Positions 45,984 through 54,866 of a stretch of 64,000 nucleotides of DNA are shown piece by piece (the stretch's first letter is position 1; each line of letters begins with the position of its first letter). Source of the DNA: Xanthomonas cassavae CFBP 4642 (GTDB lineage Bacteria > Pseudomonadota > Gammaproteobacteria > Xanthomonadales > Xanthomonadaceae); the NCBI RefSeq assembly GCF_000454545.1, contig NZ_CM002139.1, positions 4,904,383-4,968,382 on the forward strand. The letters are read 5' to 3'. The notes under the pieces were generated by a model. The model saw only the letters and a program-made list of their open reading frames with translations. It was not told where the DNA came from and did no database searches. The position numbers and the translations under genes were made by a program.

Positions 45984-46867
45984 TGCACCTGCTGCGCGAA
46001 GCCAGCACCGATGCCGTGCCGCTGCCTCCCGGTGAGGACAGCGGTGCCGGCAGCGTGGCGGGTGGCTTGCGCAGCGCGATCTACACCGGCTGGGTACGGC
46101 ACCGGCGATTCGCGCCCAAGCCGCTGGCGTTCCGCTACCGGCTGTTCCTGCTGTACCTAGATCTGTCCGAGCTCGATCAGGTGTTCTCGGGCCGCTGGCT
46201 ATGGTCGGTGGAGCGCGCCAACCTGGCGCAGTTCCGTCGCAGCGATTACCTGGGCGACCCGGCCATTCCGCTGGATCAGGCCGTGCGTGAGTGCGTGCAG
46301 GCGCACACCGGCGAGCGGCCGGACGGTGCGATCCGGCTGCTGACGCATCTGCGCTACTTCGGCCACGTGTTCAACCCGGTGAGCTTCTATTACTGCTTCG
46401 ACCGGCATGACGGCCTGCGCTGGATCGTGGCGGAAATCACCAACACGCCGTGGCAGCAACGCCACGCCTATGTGCTGCCGGTGGCGCAGGCGCGCACGCA
46501 TCGCGATGTGCATGCCTGGCGGTTCGACAAGCACTTCCACGTCTCGCCGTTCATGGGCATGCAGCATCAGTACGACTGGCGCTTCAGCGTGCCGGCCGCG
46601 CAACTGCGTGTGCATATGGACGTGCTGGACGCCACCGATGCTGCCGCTGACCGCGCGATCGACAACAGCCGCACGCGCCGCTTCGATGCCACGCTGGTCC
46701 TGCAACGTCAGCCACTGACCGCACGCACCCTGGCGCGCACCTTGCTCGCCTACCCCTTGATGACCGTGCAGGTGGTGCTCGCCATCCACTGGCAGGCCGT
46801 GCGCCTGTGGCTGCGCGGCAACCCTGTGCATGACCACCCCCACCCGCCTGTGCGAGATCGCCGATGA
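45983..46867 (+). CDS. DUF1365 domain protein
   Basis: This 294-residue protein begins at the ATG at 45983, sharing one base with the previous stop (TAATG). Characteristic blocks are IYTGWVRHRRFAPKPLAFRY near residue 33, LTHLRYFGHVFNPVSFYYC, and FDKHFHVSPFMGMQHQYDW. DUF1365 has no settled biochemical function but is almost always found between an FAD oxidoreductase and CFA synthase, so a role in modified fatty acid formation is likely. It overlaps cfa by 4 nt. A hydrophobic segment near the C-terminus suggests membrane contact. Confidence 0.92.
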   Translation: MHLLREASTDAVPLPPGEDSGAGSVAGGLRSAIYTGWVRHRRFAPKPLAFRYRLFLLYLDLSELDQVFSGRWLWSVERANLAQFRRSDYLGDPAIPLDQAVRECVQAHTGERPDGAIRLLTHLRYFGHVFNPVSFYYCFDRHDGLRWIVAEITNTPWQQRHAYVLPVAQARTHRDVHAWRFDKHFHVSPFMGMQHQYDWRFSVPAAQLRVHMDVLDATDAAADRAIDNSRTRRFDATLVLQRQPLTARTLARTLLAYPLMTVQVVLAIHWQAVRLWLRGNPVHDHPHPPVRDRR

Positions 46868-48150
46868 ACGCCACGTCCCTGCCCGATACTGCTGTACCCC
46901 GCGCGGCTTCCTGGACGGACCGGCTGCTGCGCAAGCGCCTGGTGGCCACACTGGGCGAGCTGCGCGACGGGCAATTGCAGCTGCACGACGCCGACGGCAT
47001 CACCACGCTGGGCACTGCCAGCGGCGCGAACGCCCTGCAGGTGCAGCTGCACGTGACCGACCCCGGCTTCTATCGCCAGGCCGCGCTCAACGGCAGCGTG
47101 GGTGCCGGCGAGTCGTACATGGACGGACAATGGCAATGCGACGATCTGGTCGGGCTGATGCGCGTGCTGCTGCGCAATCGCGACCGCCTGGATGCGATGG
47201 AAACCGGTACCGCGCGCCTCGGCGGCTGGGCCATGCGCAGCCTGCATGCGCTGGCCCGCAACACCCGCAGCGGCAGCCGGCGCAATATCGCCGCGCACTA
47301 CGATCTGGGCAACCCGCTGTTCAAATTGTTTCTGGACGAGAACCTGATGTACTCGTCGGCGATCTTCGTCGATGGCGAAGAAGCGCAAGGCGAAGCGGCA
47401 CTGGAGCGTGCGGCCACGCGCAAGCTCGAACGCATCTGCCGGAAACTGCGCCTGGGTCCGCAGCACCACGTGGTCGAGATCGGCACCGGCTGGGGCGGTT
47501 TTGCCCTGCATGCGGCGCGCGAACACGGCTGCCGCGTCACCACCACCACCATTTCGCGCGAGCAGTTCGACCTGGCGAACCAACGCATCGCCGATGCCGG
47601 CCTGAGCGACCGGGTTACCGTGTTGTTGAGCGACTACCGCGACCTGCAGGGCCGCTTCGACCGCGTGGTGTCGATCGAGATGATCGAGGCGATCGGCCAC
47701 CAGTATCTGGACACCTACTTCGCCAAGGTCGGCAGCCTGCTCGCCGACGATGGCGAGGCGCTGATCCAGGCCATCACCATCGAGGACCACCGCTACAAGC
47801 AGGCGCTGCAGTCGGTGGACTTCATCAAGCGGCATATCTTCCCCGGCAGCTTCATTCCGTCGGTCGCGGCGATGACCGGCGCGGTGGCGCGCGCCAGCGA
47901 TCTGCGCCTGTTCCATCTGGAGGACATCGGCCCGAGTTATGCGTTGACCTTGCGTGCGTGGCGGCACCGCTTCATGGCGCAGCTGCCGCAGGTGCGCGCA
48001 CTGGGCTACGACGAGCGCTTCATCCGCATGTGGGAGTTCTATCTGGCGTATTGCGAAGCCGGTTTTCTGGAGCGGTCGATCGGCGACGTGCATCTATGGC
48101 TAAGCAAGCCCGCTGCGCGCCCACCGCAGTTCGTGCCCGGTCTTGCGTGA
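46864..48150 (+). CDS. cfa: Cyclopropane-fatty-acyl-phospholipid synthase family methyltransferase
   Basis: This 428-residue SAM-dependent enzyme methylates cis double bonds of membrane phospholipids. An N-terminal ~130-residue domain (SCP2-like) is followed by the catalytic domain: HYDLGNPLFKLFLDENLMYS, the SAM motif VVEIGTGWGGFALHA, and SIEMIEAIGHQYLDTYFAKV. The end FLERSIGDVHLWLSKP is typical. Depending on the enzyme the product can be a cyclopropane or a methyl-branched chain; sequence alone does not tell. Its position after DUF1365 and before DUF2878 matches clusters of stress-regulated lipid modification. It overlaps DUF1365 by 4 nt. Confidence 0.94.
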   Translation: MNATSLPDTAVPRAASWTDRLLRKRLVATLGELRDGQLQLHDADGITTLGTASGANALQVQLHVTDPGFYRQAALNGSVGAGESYMDGQWQCDDLVGLMRVLLRNRDRLDAMETGTARLGGWAMRSLHALARNTRSGSRRNIAAHYDLGNPLFKLFLDENLMYSSAIFVDGEEAQGEAALERAATRKLERICRKLRLGPQHHVVEIGTGWGGFALHAAREHGCRVTTTTISREQFDLANQRIADAGLSDRVTVLLSDYRDLQGRFDRVVSIEMIEAIGHQYLDTYFAKVGSLLADDGEALIQAITIEDHRYKQALQSVDFIKRHIFPGSFIPSVAAMTGAVARASDLRLFHLEDIGPSYALTLRAWRHRFMAQLPQVRALGYDERFIRMWEFYLAYCEAGFLERSIGDVHLWLSKPAARPPQFVPGLA

Positions 48151-48153
48151 GGC

Positions 48154-48699
48154 ATGAAGCAGCTCGGCAACTATCTCGGCTTGCAGGTGCTCTGGGTGGT
48201 GGCGGTGGCCGCCGCTGCGCACGGGCGCGTGTGGCCAACGCTGCTGGTACTGGCGCTGTTTGCGCTGTATCAACTGTGGCCCTCGAAACGCGCGGCCGGC
48301 GATGTGCCGTTGCTGATCGCCGCATTGGCACTGGGTTTGCTGCTGGACACCACGCTGGCGGCAGGTGGCTGGGTGCGCTATGCCACGCCATGGCCGGGTA
48401 GCGTGCTGGCGCCGGCGTGGATTCTGGCGTTGTGGCTGGGCTTTGCGCTCACGCTCAACCATTCGCTGCGCAGCGTGATGCAACGCCCGTGGTTGGCCGT
48501 GCTGCTGGGTGCCATCTTCGGCCCGCTTTCGTATTGGCTGGCGCAGCGCAGTTGGCACGCAGTGGAACTGTTGCCGCCGTTGCTGCATGCGGTCCTCGCC
48601 GCCGGCATCGGCTGGGGCGTGGCGTGCGGCGTATTGTCGCTGTATGCACGCCGTCTGACGCGACCATGGCCGCATGCCAAGACCGGAGAACTGCAATGA
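48154..48699 (+). CDS. DUF2878 family membrane protein
   Basis: This 181-residue polytopic protein has about six hydrophobic segments, starting LGLQVLWVVAVAAAAHGRVW. The end holds the ARRLTRPW segment, and the WILALWLGFALTLNHSL block is characteristic of DUF2878. It starts 3 nt after cfa and overlaps the next gene by 4 nt. Function unknown; in other bacteria it sits in the same CFA-type clusters, which suggests a membrane role in making or placing the modified acyl chains. Confidence 0.88.
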   Translation: MKQLGNYLGLQVLWVVAVAAAAHGRVWPTLLVLALFALYQLWPSKRAAGDVPLLIAALALGLLLDTTLAAGGWVRYATPWPGSVLAPAWILALWLGFALTLNHSLRSVMQRPWLAVLLGAIFGPLSYWLAQRSWHAVELLPPLLHAVLAAGIGWGVACGVLSLYARRLTRPWPHAKTGELQ

Positions 48700-49478
48700 C
48701 TGTGTGGCCGCTGCTGCATGTGGGCGTATTCGCAAGTGGGGTGATGCTGCTGGGCTGGCTATGGCAGCGCCGCAGCGGCAATGCCGGCCCGGTGGACGTG
48801 TTGTGGGCCGCCTGCCTGGCGGCGGCTGCGCCGTATTGCGCGTGGCTATCCGACGGTGCGCTGCTGCCGCGCGTGTTGGTGGCGGTGCTTGGCGGTCTGT
48901 GGGGCGCGCGCCTGGCCTGGCATCTGGGCGTGCGCGTGTTCGGCGACCCGCACGAAGACGGTCGGTATCGCGCCCTGCGCGAGCATTGGAATGGCGACCA
49001 GCGCAAGTTCCTCGGCTTCTTCCTGGCCCAGGCGGTGGTGGTGGTGCTGTTTGCGGTGCCGTTCCTGGCTGCGGCCAGCAACCCTGACCCGGCATGGAGC
49101 TTCTGGAGCGCGTTGGCGGTCGTGGTGTGGTTGATTGCGGTCGGTGGCGAGGCACTGGCCGACCGGCAGCTGTCTGCGCACAAGGCCGATCCGGCCAATC
49201 GCGGCAAGACCTGTCGCAACGGACTGTGGCGGTATTCGCGCCATCCCAATTACTTTTTCGAGTTCGTGCACTGGTTCGCCTATCTGGCCTTGGCGGTCGG
49301 CGCCGGGCCCTGGCCGGTGGCGCTGTGCGCGCTCGGGCCGGTGGTGATGTTCGCGTTCCTGTATCGCTTTACCGGCATTCCCTACACCGAGCAGCAGGCA
49401 CTGCGCTCGCGCGGAGAGGACTACGCGCAGTACCAACGCACCACCAGCGCGTTCTTCCCGCTGCCCCCTTCGTCCTGA
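48696..49478 (+). CDS. DUF1295 family membrane protein (steroid 5-alpha-reductase-like)
   Basis: This 260-residue protein has about seven hydrophobic segments. The hallmark C-terminal motif GLWRYSRHPNYFFEFVHWFA followed by YRFTGIPYTEQQALRSRGEDYAQYQ places it with DUF1295, related to steroid reductases and isoprenylcysteine methyltransferases. In this setting it could reduce or methylate a lipid intermediate. The start overlaps DUF2878 (ATGA at 48696). The last gene of the operon follows after 17 nt. Confidence 0.92.
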   Translation: MTVWPLLHVGVFASGVMLLGWLWQRRSGNAGPVDVLWAACLAAAAPYCAWLSDGALLPRVLVAVLGGLWGARLAWHLGVRVFGDPHEDGRYRALREHWNGDQRKFLGFFLAQAVVVVLFAVPFLAAASNPDPAWSFWSALAVVVWLIAVGGEALADRQLSAHKADPANRGKTCRNGLWRYSRHPNYFFEFVHWFAYLALAVGAGPWPVALCALGPVVMFAFLYRFTGIPYTEQQALRSRGEDYAQYQRTTSAFFPLPPSS

Positions 49479-49495
49479 GTTGTCTGGAGAGTTGC

Positions 49496-50566
49496 ATGTC
49501 CACTGTCACCGCCCCGCCCTCCTCGCTCCCGGACGAAGCGTTCGCCACGCGCCTGGCCGAATCCGGCGTGCTGCCCGACGCTGCGCTGCGCTACGGCATC
49601 CGCCGTCTGTGCGCGCAGCGCCTGCGCGATGAGCGCGGCAACGACGCCGATGGCAACGGCGAGCGCCAGCGCGCCTTCATCGATAGCCTGCGCGCCAGCG
49701 CCATCGCGATCGAAACCGATGCGGCCAACCGCCAGCACTACGAATTGCCGCCGCAGTTCTTCACCCTGTGCCTGGGCAAGCGGCTGAAGTACAGCAGCTG
49801 CTACTGGGACGCCAGCACACCGGACCTGGACGCGGCCGAAGAACGCATGCTGGCGCTGTATGGGCAACGCGCCGAGCTGGCCGATGGCCAGCGCATCCTG
49901 GAACTGGGCTGCGGCTGGGGCTCGCTGACGTTGTGGATGGCCGAGCGTTACCCCAACGCCAGCATTGCCGCGGTGTCCAATTCGCGCCCGCAGCGCGCGC
50001 ATATCCTGGAGCAATGCCGTCTCCGCGGCCTGGGCAACGTGCAGGTCATCACTGCCGACGTCAACGCGCTGGCGCTGCCGCCGGTCACTTTCGACCGTGT
50101 GGTGTCGGTGGAGATGTTCGAACACATGCGCAACTACCGCGACCTGCTCGCGCGCGTGGGCAGCTGGCTGGCGCCGGGCGGCAAGCTGTTCGTGCACATT
50201 TTCTGCCACCGCGACCTGGCCTACCCGTTCGAGGTGGCCGGCGAAGACAACTGGATGGGCAGGCATTTCTTCACCGGCGGGCTGATGCCGGCGGCCGACA
50301 CCTTGCTGCATTTCCAGCAGGACGTGGTCATCGAACAGCGCTGGGTCCTGTCGGGCCAGCATTACGAGAAAACCGCCAATGCCTGGCTGGAAAACCAGGA
50401 CCGCTACCGCGACCAGATCATGCCGCTGTTGCAGCAGACCTATGGCGAGGATGCACAGCGTTGGTGGCAGCGCTGGCGCATGTTCTGGCTGGCCTGCGCG
50501 GAACTGTTCGGCTACGACCAGGGCCGCGAATGGAGCGTGGCGCACTACCGCTTCGTCAAGCGCTGA
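49496..50566 (+). CDS. Second CFA-synthase-like methyltransferase (CNMT-type)
   Basis: This 356-residue SAM methyltransferase has the core HYELPPQFFTLCLGKRLKYS, the SAM motif ILELGCGWGSLTLWMAE and VVSVEMFEHMRNYRDLL. Compared with the first cfa it lacks the ~100-residue N-terminal SCP2-like domain. It looks more like the coclaurine N-methyltransferase-related branch of the family. GGAGAG precedes the ATG. Two paralogous methyltransferases in one operon suggest two methylation steps or two substrates; which one acts on phospholipids cannot be decided here. Confidence 0.92.
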   Translation: MSTVTAPPSSLPDEAFATRLAESGVLPDAALRYGIRRLCAQRLRDERGNDADGNGERQRAFIDSLRASAIAIETDAANRQHYELPPQFFTLCLGKRLKYSSCYWDASTPDLDAAEERMLALYGQRAELADGQRILELGCGWGSLTLWMAERYPNASIAAVSNSRPQRAHILEQCRLRGLGNVQVITADVNALALPPVTFDRVVSVEMFEHMRNYRDLLARVGSWLAPGGKLFVHIFCHRDLAYPFEVAGEDNWMGRHFFTGGLMPAADTLLHFQQDVVIEQRWVLSGQHYEKTANAWLENQDRYRDQIMPLLQQTYGEDAQRWWQRWRMFWLACAELFGYDQGREWSVAHYRFVKR

Positions 50567-50716
50567 TTGGATTCAGGCGGAAGCTTTAACGGCAGTCGCC
50601 ACGCACGCCACTTGCATCTGCGCATTTCGGCAGGTTTGCAGCAACAACGTCGTCGCAGTGAAGCGGTGCGTGCACCGGCGCGCACCGCATGTCGACCGCT
50701 TGACGCAGGAACGCGG

Positions 50717-51064
50717 TCAGCCCGCCGCAGCGGTGATCACGATTTCCACCTTCCACTCCGGCCGCGCCAACTTGGCTTCCACGGTCGCGCGTGCGGGGGT
50801 GAAGCCGTGCGGCACCCACTCGTCCCAGGCCTTGTTCATGCCATCGAAATCGCCGATGTCGGCGAGGAAGATTTCCGCGCGCAGGATCTTGGTCTTGTCG
50901 CTGGCGGCCAGCGCAAGCAATTTGTCGATCTCGCCCAGCACCTGGCGGGTCTGGCCGGTGATGTCTTCGCTGGTGTCCTCGGCAATCTGGCCGGCCAGAT
51001 AACACACGCCGCCATGGACGGTCATCTCGGACATACGCGGGCCCGCATCGAATCGCTGCAGCAT
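50717..51064 (-). CDS. RidA family protein
   Basis: This is a 115-residue protein of the RidA/YjgF/UK114 family, whose members hydrolyse reactive enamine and imine intermediates of amino-acid metabolism in the cytosol. Landmarks are GGVCYLAGQIAED, QVLGEIDKLLALAASDKTKI and the C-terminal ATVEAKLARPEWKVEIVITA. It has Leu-Ala-Arg-Pro where active RidA has the catalytic Arg in a similar place, so activity is plausible but unproven. I chose the ATG at 51064 (MLQRFDAGPRMSEM); the upstream frame is not family-like. Confidence 0.9.
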   Translation of the reverse strand: MLQRFDAGPRMSEMTVHGGVCYLAGQIAEDTSEDITGQTRQVLGEIDKLLALAASDKTKILRAEIFLADIGDFDGMNKAWDEWVPHGFTPARATVEAKLARPEWKVEIVITAAAG

Positions 51065-51074
51065 TTCAGACTTC

Positions 51075-51782
51075 CTACGGTTGGTGGACCCGGCCATTGT
51101 CACGCGAATGCGCAGCGCATGCAGCCCCGCCATCGACCAGGCGCGCCAGCCACAGCCCGACACGCACCATCCAGAGCACGATCAGCACGATGGCGGTCTT
51201 CTGGCTGATGCCCAGTGGCGCGGCGCTTACGCTGACATGGAACAGCAATGCCGCAAACGCGGCACAGCCCACCCCGAATGCCGATGCGAAGTGCTGTCGC
51301 CATGCGCGATCACGCCGAAAATACCAGGACTGCAGCAATACCGCTGCGATCACGCACAGGAAGGTGGCGTCGGCCGACAGCACATGCACCATCTTCGCCG
51401 CGTCAGGCGCCAGCTCCGGCATCCAGCTGTCGCCGATCGACACCGCGCACAATCCCAGCGCCGCTACCCAGAACAGCCCCAGCACGGTGCGGCTGCGTGC
51501 GGCCGGCTGCAGCGCCGCATACATCCCCAACGCCAGCCATGCCATTGCCGCAGCCAATAGGCAATACGCGGTGCGCAGCAGCAGGCCGTAGGCGCCGTGC
51601 AGGTAGGCACTCAACTGCGCATCGATCCAGCCCAGGTCGCCCCGCAGCCATTGCAGGGCCAGCACCAGGCCGATGAAGGCGGCGCCCGTCACAGCGGCAA
51701 GCGCGCCCGCCCGGCCGCTCCAGGCCGGCAGATCGACCGCGGTGGGGTGCGCTGCAGGCGCGCTTTGCTGTGACGTGCTCAT
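51075..51782 (-). CDS. DUF998 family membrane protein
   Basis: This 235-residue protein has six hydrophobic segments with the DUF998 pattern (GLVLALQWLRGDLGWIDAQL, then GDSWMPELAPDAAKMVHVLS). A short, basic C-terminus follows. It lies 10 nt upstream of ridA on the same strand and is presumably co-transcribed. Function unknown. The ATG at 51782 begins MSTSQQSAPAAHP; further upstream the frame reads into the divergent promoter region of mprF. Confidence 0.83.
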   Translation of the reverse strand: MSTSQQSAPAAHPTAVDLPAWSGRAGALAAVTGAAFIGLVLALQWLRGDLGWIDAQLSAYLHGAYGLLLRTAYCLLAAAMAWLALGMYAALQPAARSRTVLGLFWVAALGLCAVSIGDSWMPELAPDAAKMVHVLSADATFLCVIAAVLLQSWYFRRDRAWRQHFASAFGVGCAAFAALLFHVSVSAAPLGISQKTAIVLIVLWMVRVGLWLARLVDGGAACAAHSRDNGRVHQP

Positions 51783-52043
51783 CCGCCGCCTGTCTGCCTT
51801 CCAAACCGTGACCTCGTGCATCCTGCTCCCCCGCGGCACGCGTATGCGCCAATGCCCTATGATGCGCGCGGCCGCGCCGGGCCGACAGGGGGCGGCGCCA
51901 TCGACCTGCATTCACTCCTTCTCGGCACTCACGCGATCACCCTGCATGCACCTTCACTCCGCTGGCCCATGCAGACCCGCCGCGCACGCGGTACGCCTCG
52001 TGCATGCGTCCTACTTTCCTCTTGAACAGAACCCGTTGCCCCC

Positions 52044-54611
52044 ATGACGGATACCCCCGTGTCTTCCGAAGCGCCGGCCAGCGGTTGGCGTCGCGCCCTG
52101 CCGGTCCTGATCAGCCTGGCGATCCTGGCGATGGCGCTGCACGCGCTGTCGGCACAGTTTACCGACCATGGCTATCGCCAGATCCGTCAGGCGTTCCGTG
52201 CACTGGGTGCGGGCCAGATCGCTCTGACGTTGTTGCTGGGCTTGAGCAGCTACGCCTGCCTGGTGGGCTTCGACTGGGTGGGGCTCAAGCGCACCGGCAA
52301 GCGGCTGCATCCGGCGCGAGTGGGCATCACCGCGTTCATGGCGCACGCGGTAGGCCAGACCCTGGGTTTTGCCGCGCTCACCGGCGGCGCCGTGCGCCTG
52401 CGTGGTTATGGCAGCGTGGGGCTGACCCTGGCCGAGATCGGCCAGGTGGTGCTGATGAGCACGCTGGGCTTCATTTTCGGCGCCTGGGTGCTGCTGGGGC
52501 TGGCGCTGATGCTGGAACCGGAAGCGGCCGCGCGCGCCTTGCCGATCACTGCTGAAGGCATCCGTATTGCCGGCATCGCCCTGCTGACCAGCTACGTGGC
52601 CATGCTGGTGCTGGTCGGCAAGCAGGGCCGCGAGTTCGGCCTGCGCAGCCATCGCTTCTGGCTACCTGATCGCAACACCGTGCTCGGGGTTACCGCGCTC
52701 AGCCTGGTCGAACTGGGCCTGGCCGCGGCCGCATTCTACGTGCTGCTGCCGCCGGATCCGGGCACCGGCTATTTCGGCTTCATCGGCATCTGGCTGGTGG
52801 CCGTGGTGGCCGGCCTGATCTCCACCGTGCCGGCCGGCCTGGGCGTGTTCGAGTGGAGCCTGCTCAAGCTGCTGCCGCATGTCACCCCTGCGGCCGTGCT
52901 GGCCGCAGCGCTGGCCTACCGCGTCACCTATTACATCGTGCCGTTGCTGATCTCGGTCGCCATGGCGGCGGCCTCGGGGCTGGGCGCGGCACCGGTCCGC
53001 GCCAGCGCCAGCACCGCGCGCACGGTGTGGAAGGCCTTGCGTCCGTGGCTGCCGCAGATCCTGGCGCTGGCGGTGTTCGCGGTCGGTGCGGCGCTGGTGA
53101 TCGACGGCACCCTGCCGACCCCGCGTGCGCGCCAGGAAGTGGCGCCGCTGCCGCTGATCGAAACCTCGCATCTGCTGGTCAGCCTGGGCGGCATGATGCT
53201 GCTGCTGATCGGCCAGGGGCTGCAGCGCCGCAGCCATGCCGCCTGGATGCTGGCGCTGGGCGTGTGCGTGCTGCTGCCGCCGTTGTCGCTGCTGCGCGGC
53301 AGCCATATCTCGGTATCGCTATCGGCGGCGCTGGCAGCGGTGGCGCTGTGGGCGGCGCGGCGCGAGTTCTACCGCCAGGGCGCGTTGCTGGACGAAGCCT
53401 GGTCATGGCGCTGGCTGAGCAATCTGGGCCTGGTGCTGGTGGCCACCTTCTGGCTGTTGTTCTTCGTCTACAGCCATGTCGAATACAGCAACGACCTGTG
53501 GTGGCAGTTCGCCACCTCGGCCAATGCGCCGCGTGCGTTGCGCGCCGCGTTGATCCTGTGCGTGGGCGTGATCGTGTTCGGCATGGCGCGCTTGCTGCGC
53601 GGTGGGAGGCGCCCGATGCCGGCGGCCGATACGCAGACGCTGTCCACGCTGGCGCCGATCCTGGAAAGCAGCACCGACACCCAGGCCTGCCTGGCGCTGA
53701 CCGGAGACAAGGCCTTCCTGCTGGATGAGCAGAGCCGCGGCTTCGTGATGATGCAGCGCTACGGCGGCTCGCTGATTTCGATGGGCGACCCGGTGGGGCC
53801 GCCGGAAGTGGCGCGCGCGCTGATCTGGCGCTTTCGCGAGAAAGCCGACCACATGGGCCTGCGCCCGGTGTTCTACCAGGTCGGCGAAAAATACTGGCAG
53901 ACCTATCTGGACATGGGCATGACCCTGGTCAAGCTGGGCGAAGAGGCGATCGTGCCGCTGGAAAACTTCACCCTGGAAGGCCGCGACCGTGCCGACCTGC
54001 GCCAGGCCTGGAACCGCGGCAAGCGCGGTGGCCTGACCTTCCGCATGCTGCAGCCCGAGCAGGTGGATGCGGTGTTGCCGCGCCTGTCCGAGGTGTCGGA
54101 GCAGTGGCTGGAAGAAAAGTCCGGCGAAGAAAAAGGCTTCTCGCTCGGCAGCTTTGATCCGGACTACCTGCGTCGTTTCCCGGTCGCAGTGGCCGAGGCG
54201 GAAGGCCGGATCGTGGCCTTCGCCAACGTGTGGTGGGCGCCGGCCGGCGGCGAGTTGTCGGTGGACCTGATGCGGCATAGCGCCGAGGCGCCGAAGGGCA
54301 CGATGGACTTTTTGTTCATCGCGTTGTTCCGGTGGGGCCAGGCCAACGGCTACACGCGCTTCTCGCTGGGCATGGCACCGCTGTCCGGGCTGGCCGAGCA
54401 CCGCCTGGCCGGCCGCTGGAACCGCTTCGCCAGCCTGGTCGCGCGCCACGGCGAGCGTTTCTACGGCTTCAGCGGGCTGCGCCGCTTCAAGTCGAAGTTC
54501 GCCCCGAGCTGGCGCCCGCGCTACCTGGTTGCACCGGGTGGCATGCATCTGCCGGCCGCACTGCTGGATGTCACCCGCCTGATCTCGGTGGACCCTGGGC
54601 GGCAGGAGTAA
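52044..54611 (+). CDS. mprF: MprF: lysyl-phosphatidylglycerol synthase and flippase
   Basis: This is an 855-residue bifunctional inner-membrane protein. The N-terminal two-thirds hold some 13-14 hydrophobic helices forming the flippase (signature AHAVGQTLGFAALTGGAVRL and VPAGLGVFEW). The C-terminal ~300 residues are the soluble DUF2156 synthase domain (QRYGGSLISMGDPVGPPE, then FRWGQANGYTRFSLGMAPL). It transfers an aminoacyl group, typically lysine or alanine from aminoacyl-tRNA, onto phosphatidylglycerol and exposes it on the outer leaflet. This lowers the negative surface charge and protects against cationic peptides. It faces an AcvB-type hydrolase gene. Confidence 0.95.
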   Translation: MTDTPVSSEAPASGWRRALPVLISLAILAMALHALSAQFTDHGYRQIRQAFRALGAGQIALTLLLGLSSYACLVGFDWVGLKRTGKRLHPARVGITAFMAHAVGQTLGFAALTGGAVRLRGYGSVGLTLAEIGQVVLMSTLGFIFGAWVLLGLALMLEPEAAARALPITAEGIRIAGIALLTSYVAMLVLVGKQGREFGLRSHRFWLPDRNTVLGVTALSLVELGLAAAAFYVLLPPDPGTGYFGFIGIWLVAVVAGLISTVPAGLGVFEWSLLKLLPHVTPAAVLAAALAYRVTYYIVPLLISVAMAAASGLGAAPVRASASTARTVWKALRPWLPQILALAVFAVGAALVIDGTLPTPRARQEVAPLPLIETSHLLVSLGGMMLLLIGQGLQRRSHAAWMLALGVCVLLPPLSLLRGSHISVSLSAALAAVALWAARREFYRQGALLDEAWSWRWLSNLGLVLVATFWLLFFVYSHVEYSNDLWWQFATSANAPRALRAALILCVGVIVFGMARLLRGGRRPMPAADTQTLSTLAPILESSTDTQACLALTGDKAFLLDEQSRGFVMMQRYGGSLISMGDPVGPPEVARALIWRFREKADHMGLRPVFYQVGEKYWQTYLDMGMTLVKLGEEAIVPLENFTLEGRDRADLRQAWNRGKRGGLTFRMLQPEQVDAVLPRLSEVSEQWLEEKSGEEKGFSLGSFDPDYLRRFPVAVAEAEGRIVAFANVWWAPAGGELSVDLMRHSAEAPKGTMDFLFIALFRWGQANGYTRFSLGMAPLSGLAEHRLAGRWNRFASLVARHGERFYGFSGLRRFKSKFAPSWRPRYLVAPGGMHLPAALLDVTRLISVDPGRQE

Positions 54612-54866
54612 GGCCGCTCGATACCTGCGGTTCTACGCGAATACCTCGCTCTGCTTCGGGCGCTTGCACCTGTGCCTGAAGGCATTGCTTGCCGATCAGC
54701 GATCGCAATCTTGGGAGCGCGGTGCCGCGTCCGGGGGCGGGACCGTGTGACGGCATAAATGCCGCCCGCCAGGCTGGACGGAGGCCGAACCGAACGGCGG
54801 CGACCTGGTCGTTGACCTGCATCGGCCCGGCGTCGGGCCGAACCAGCTCACATATGCCCTGCTCTT

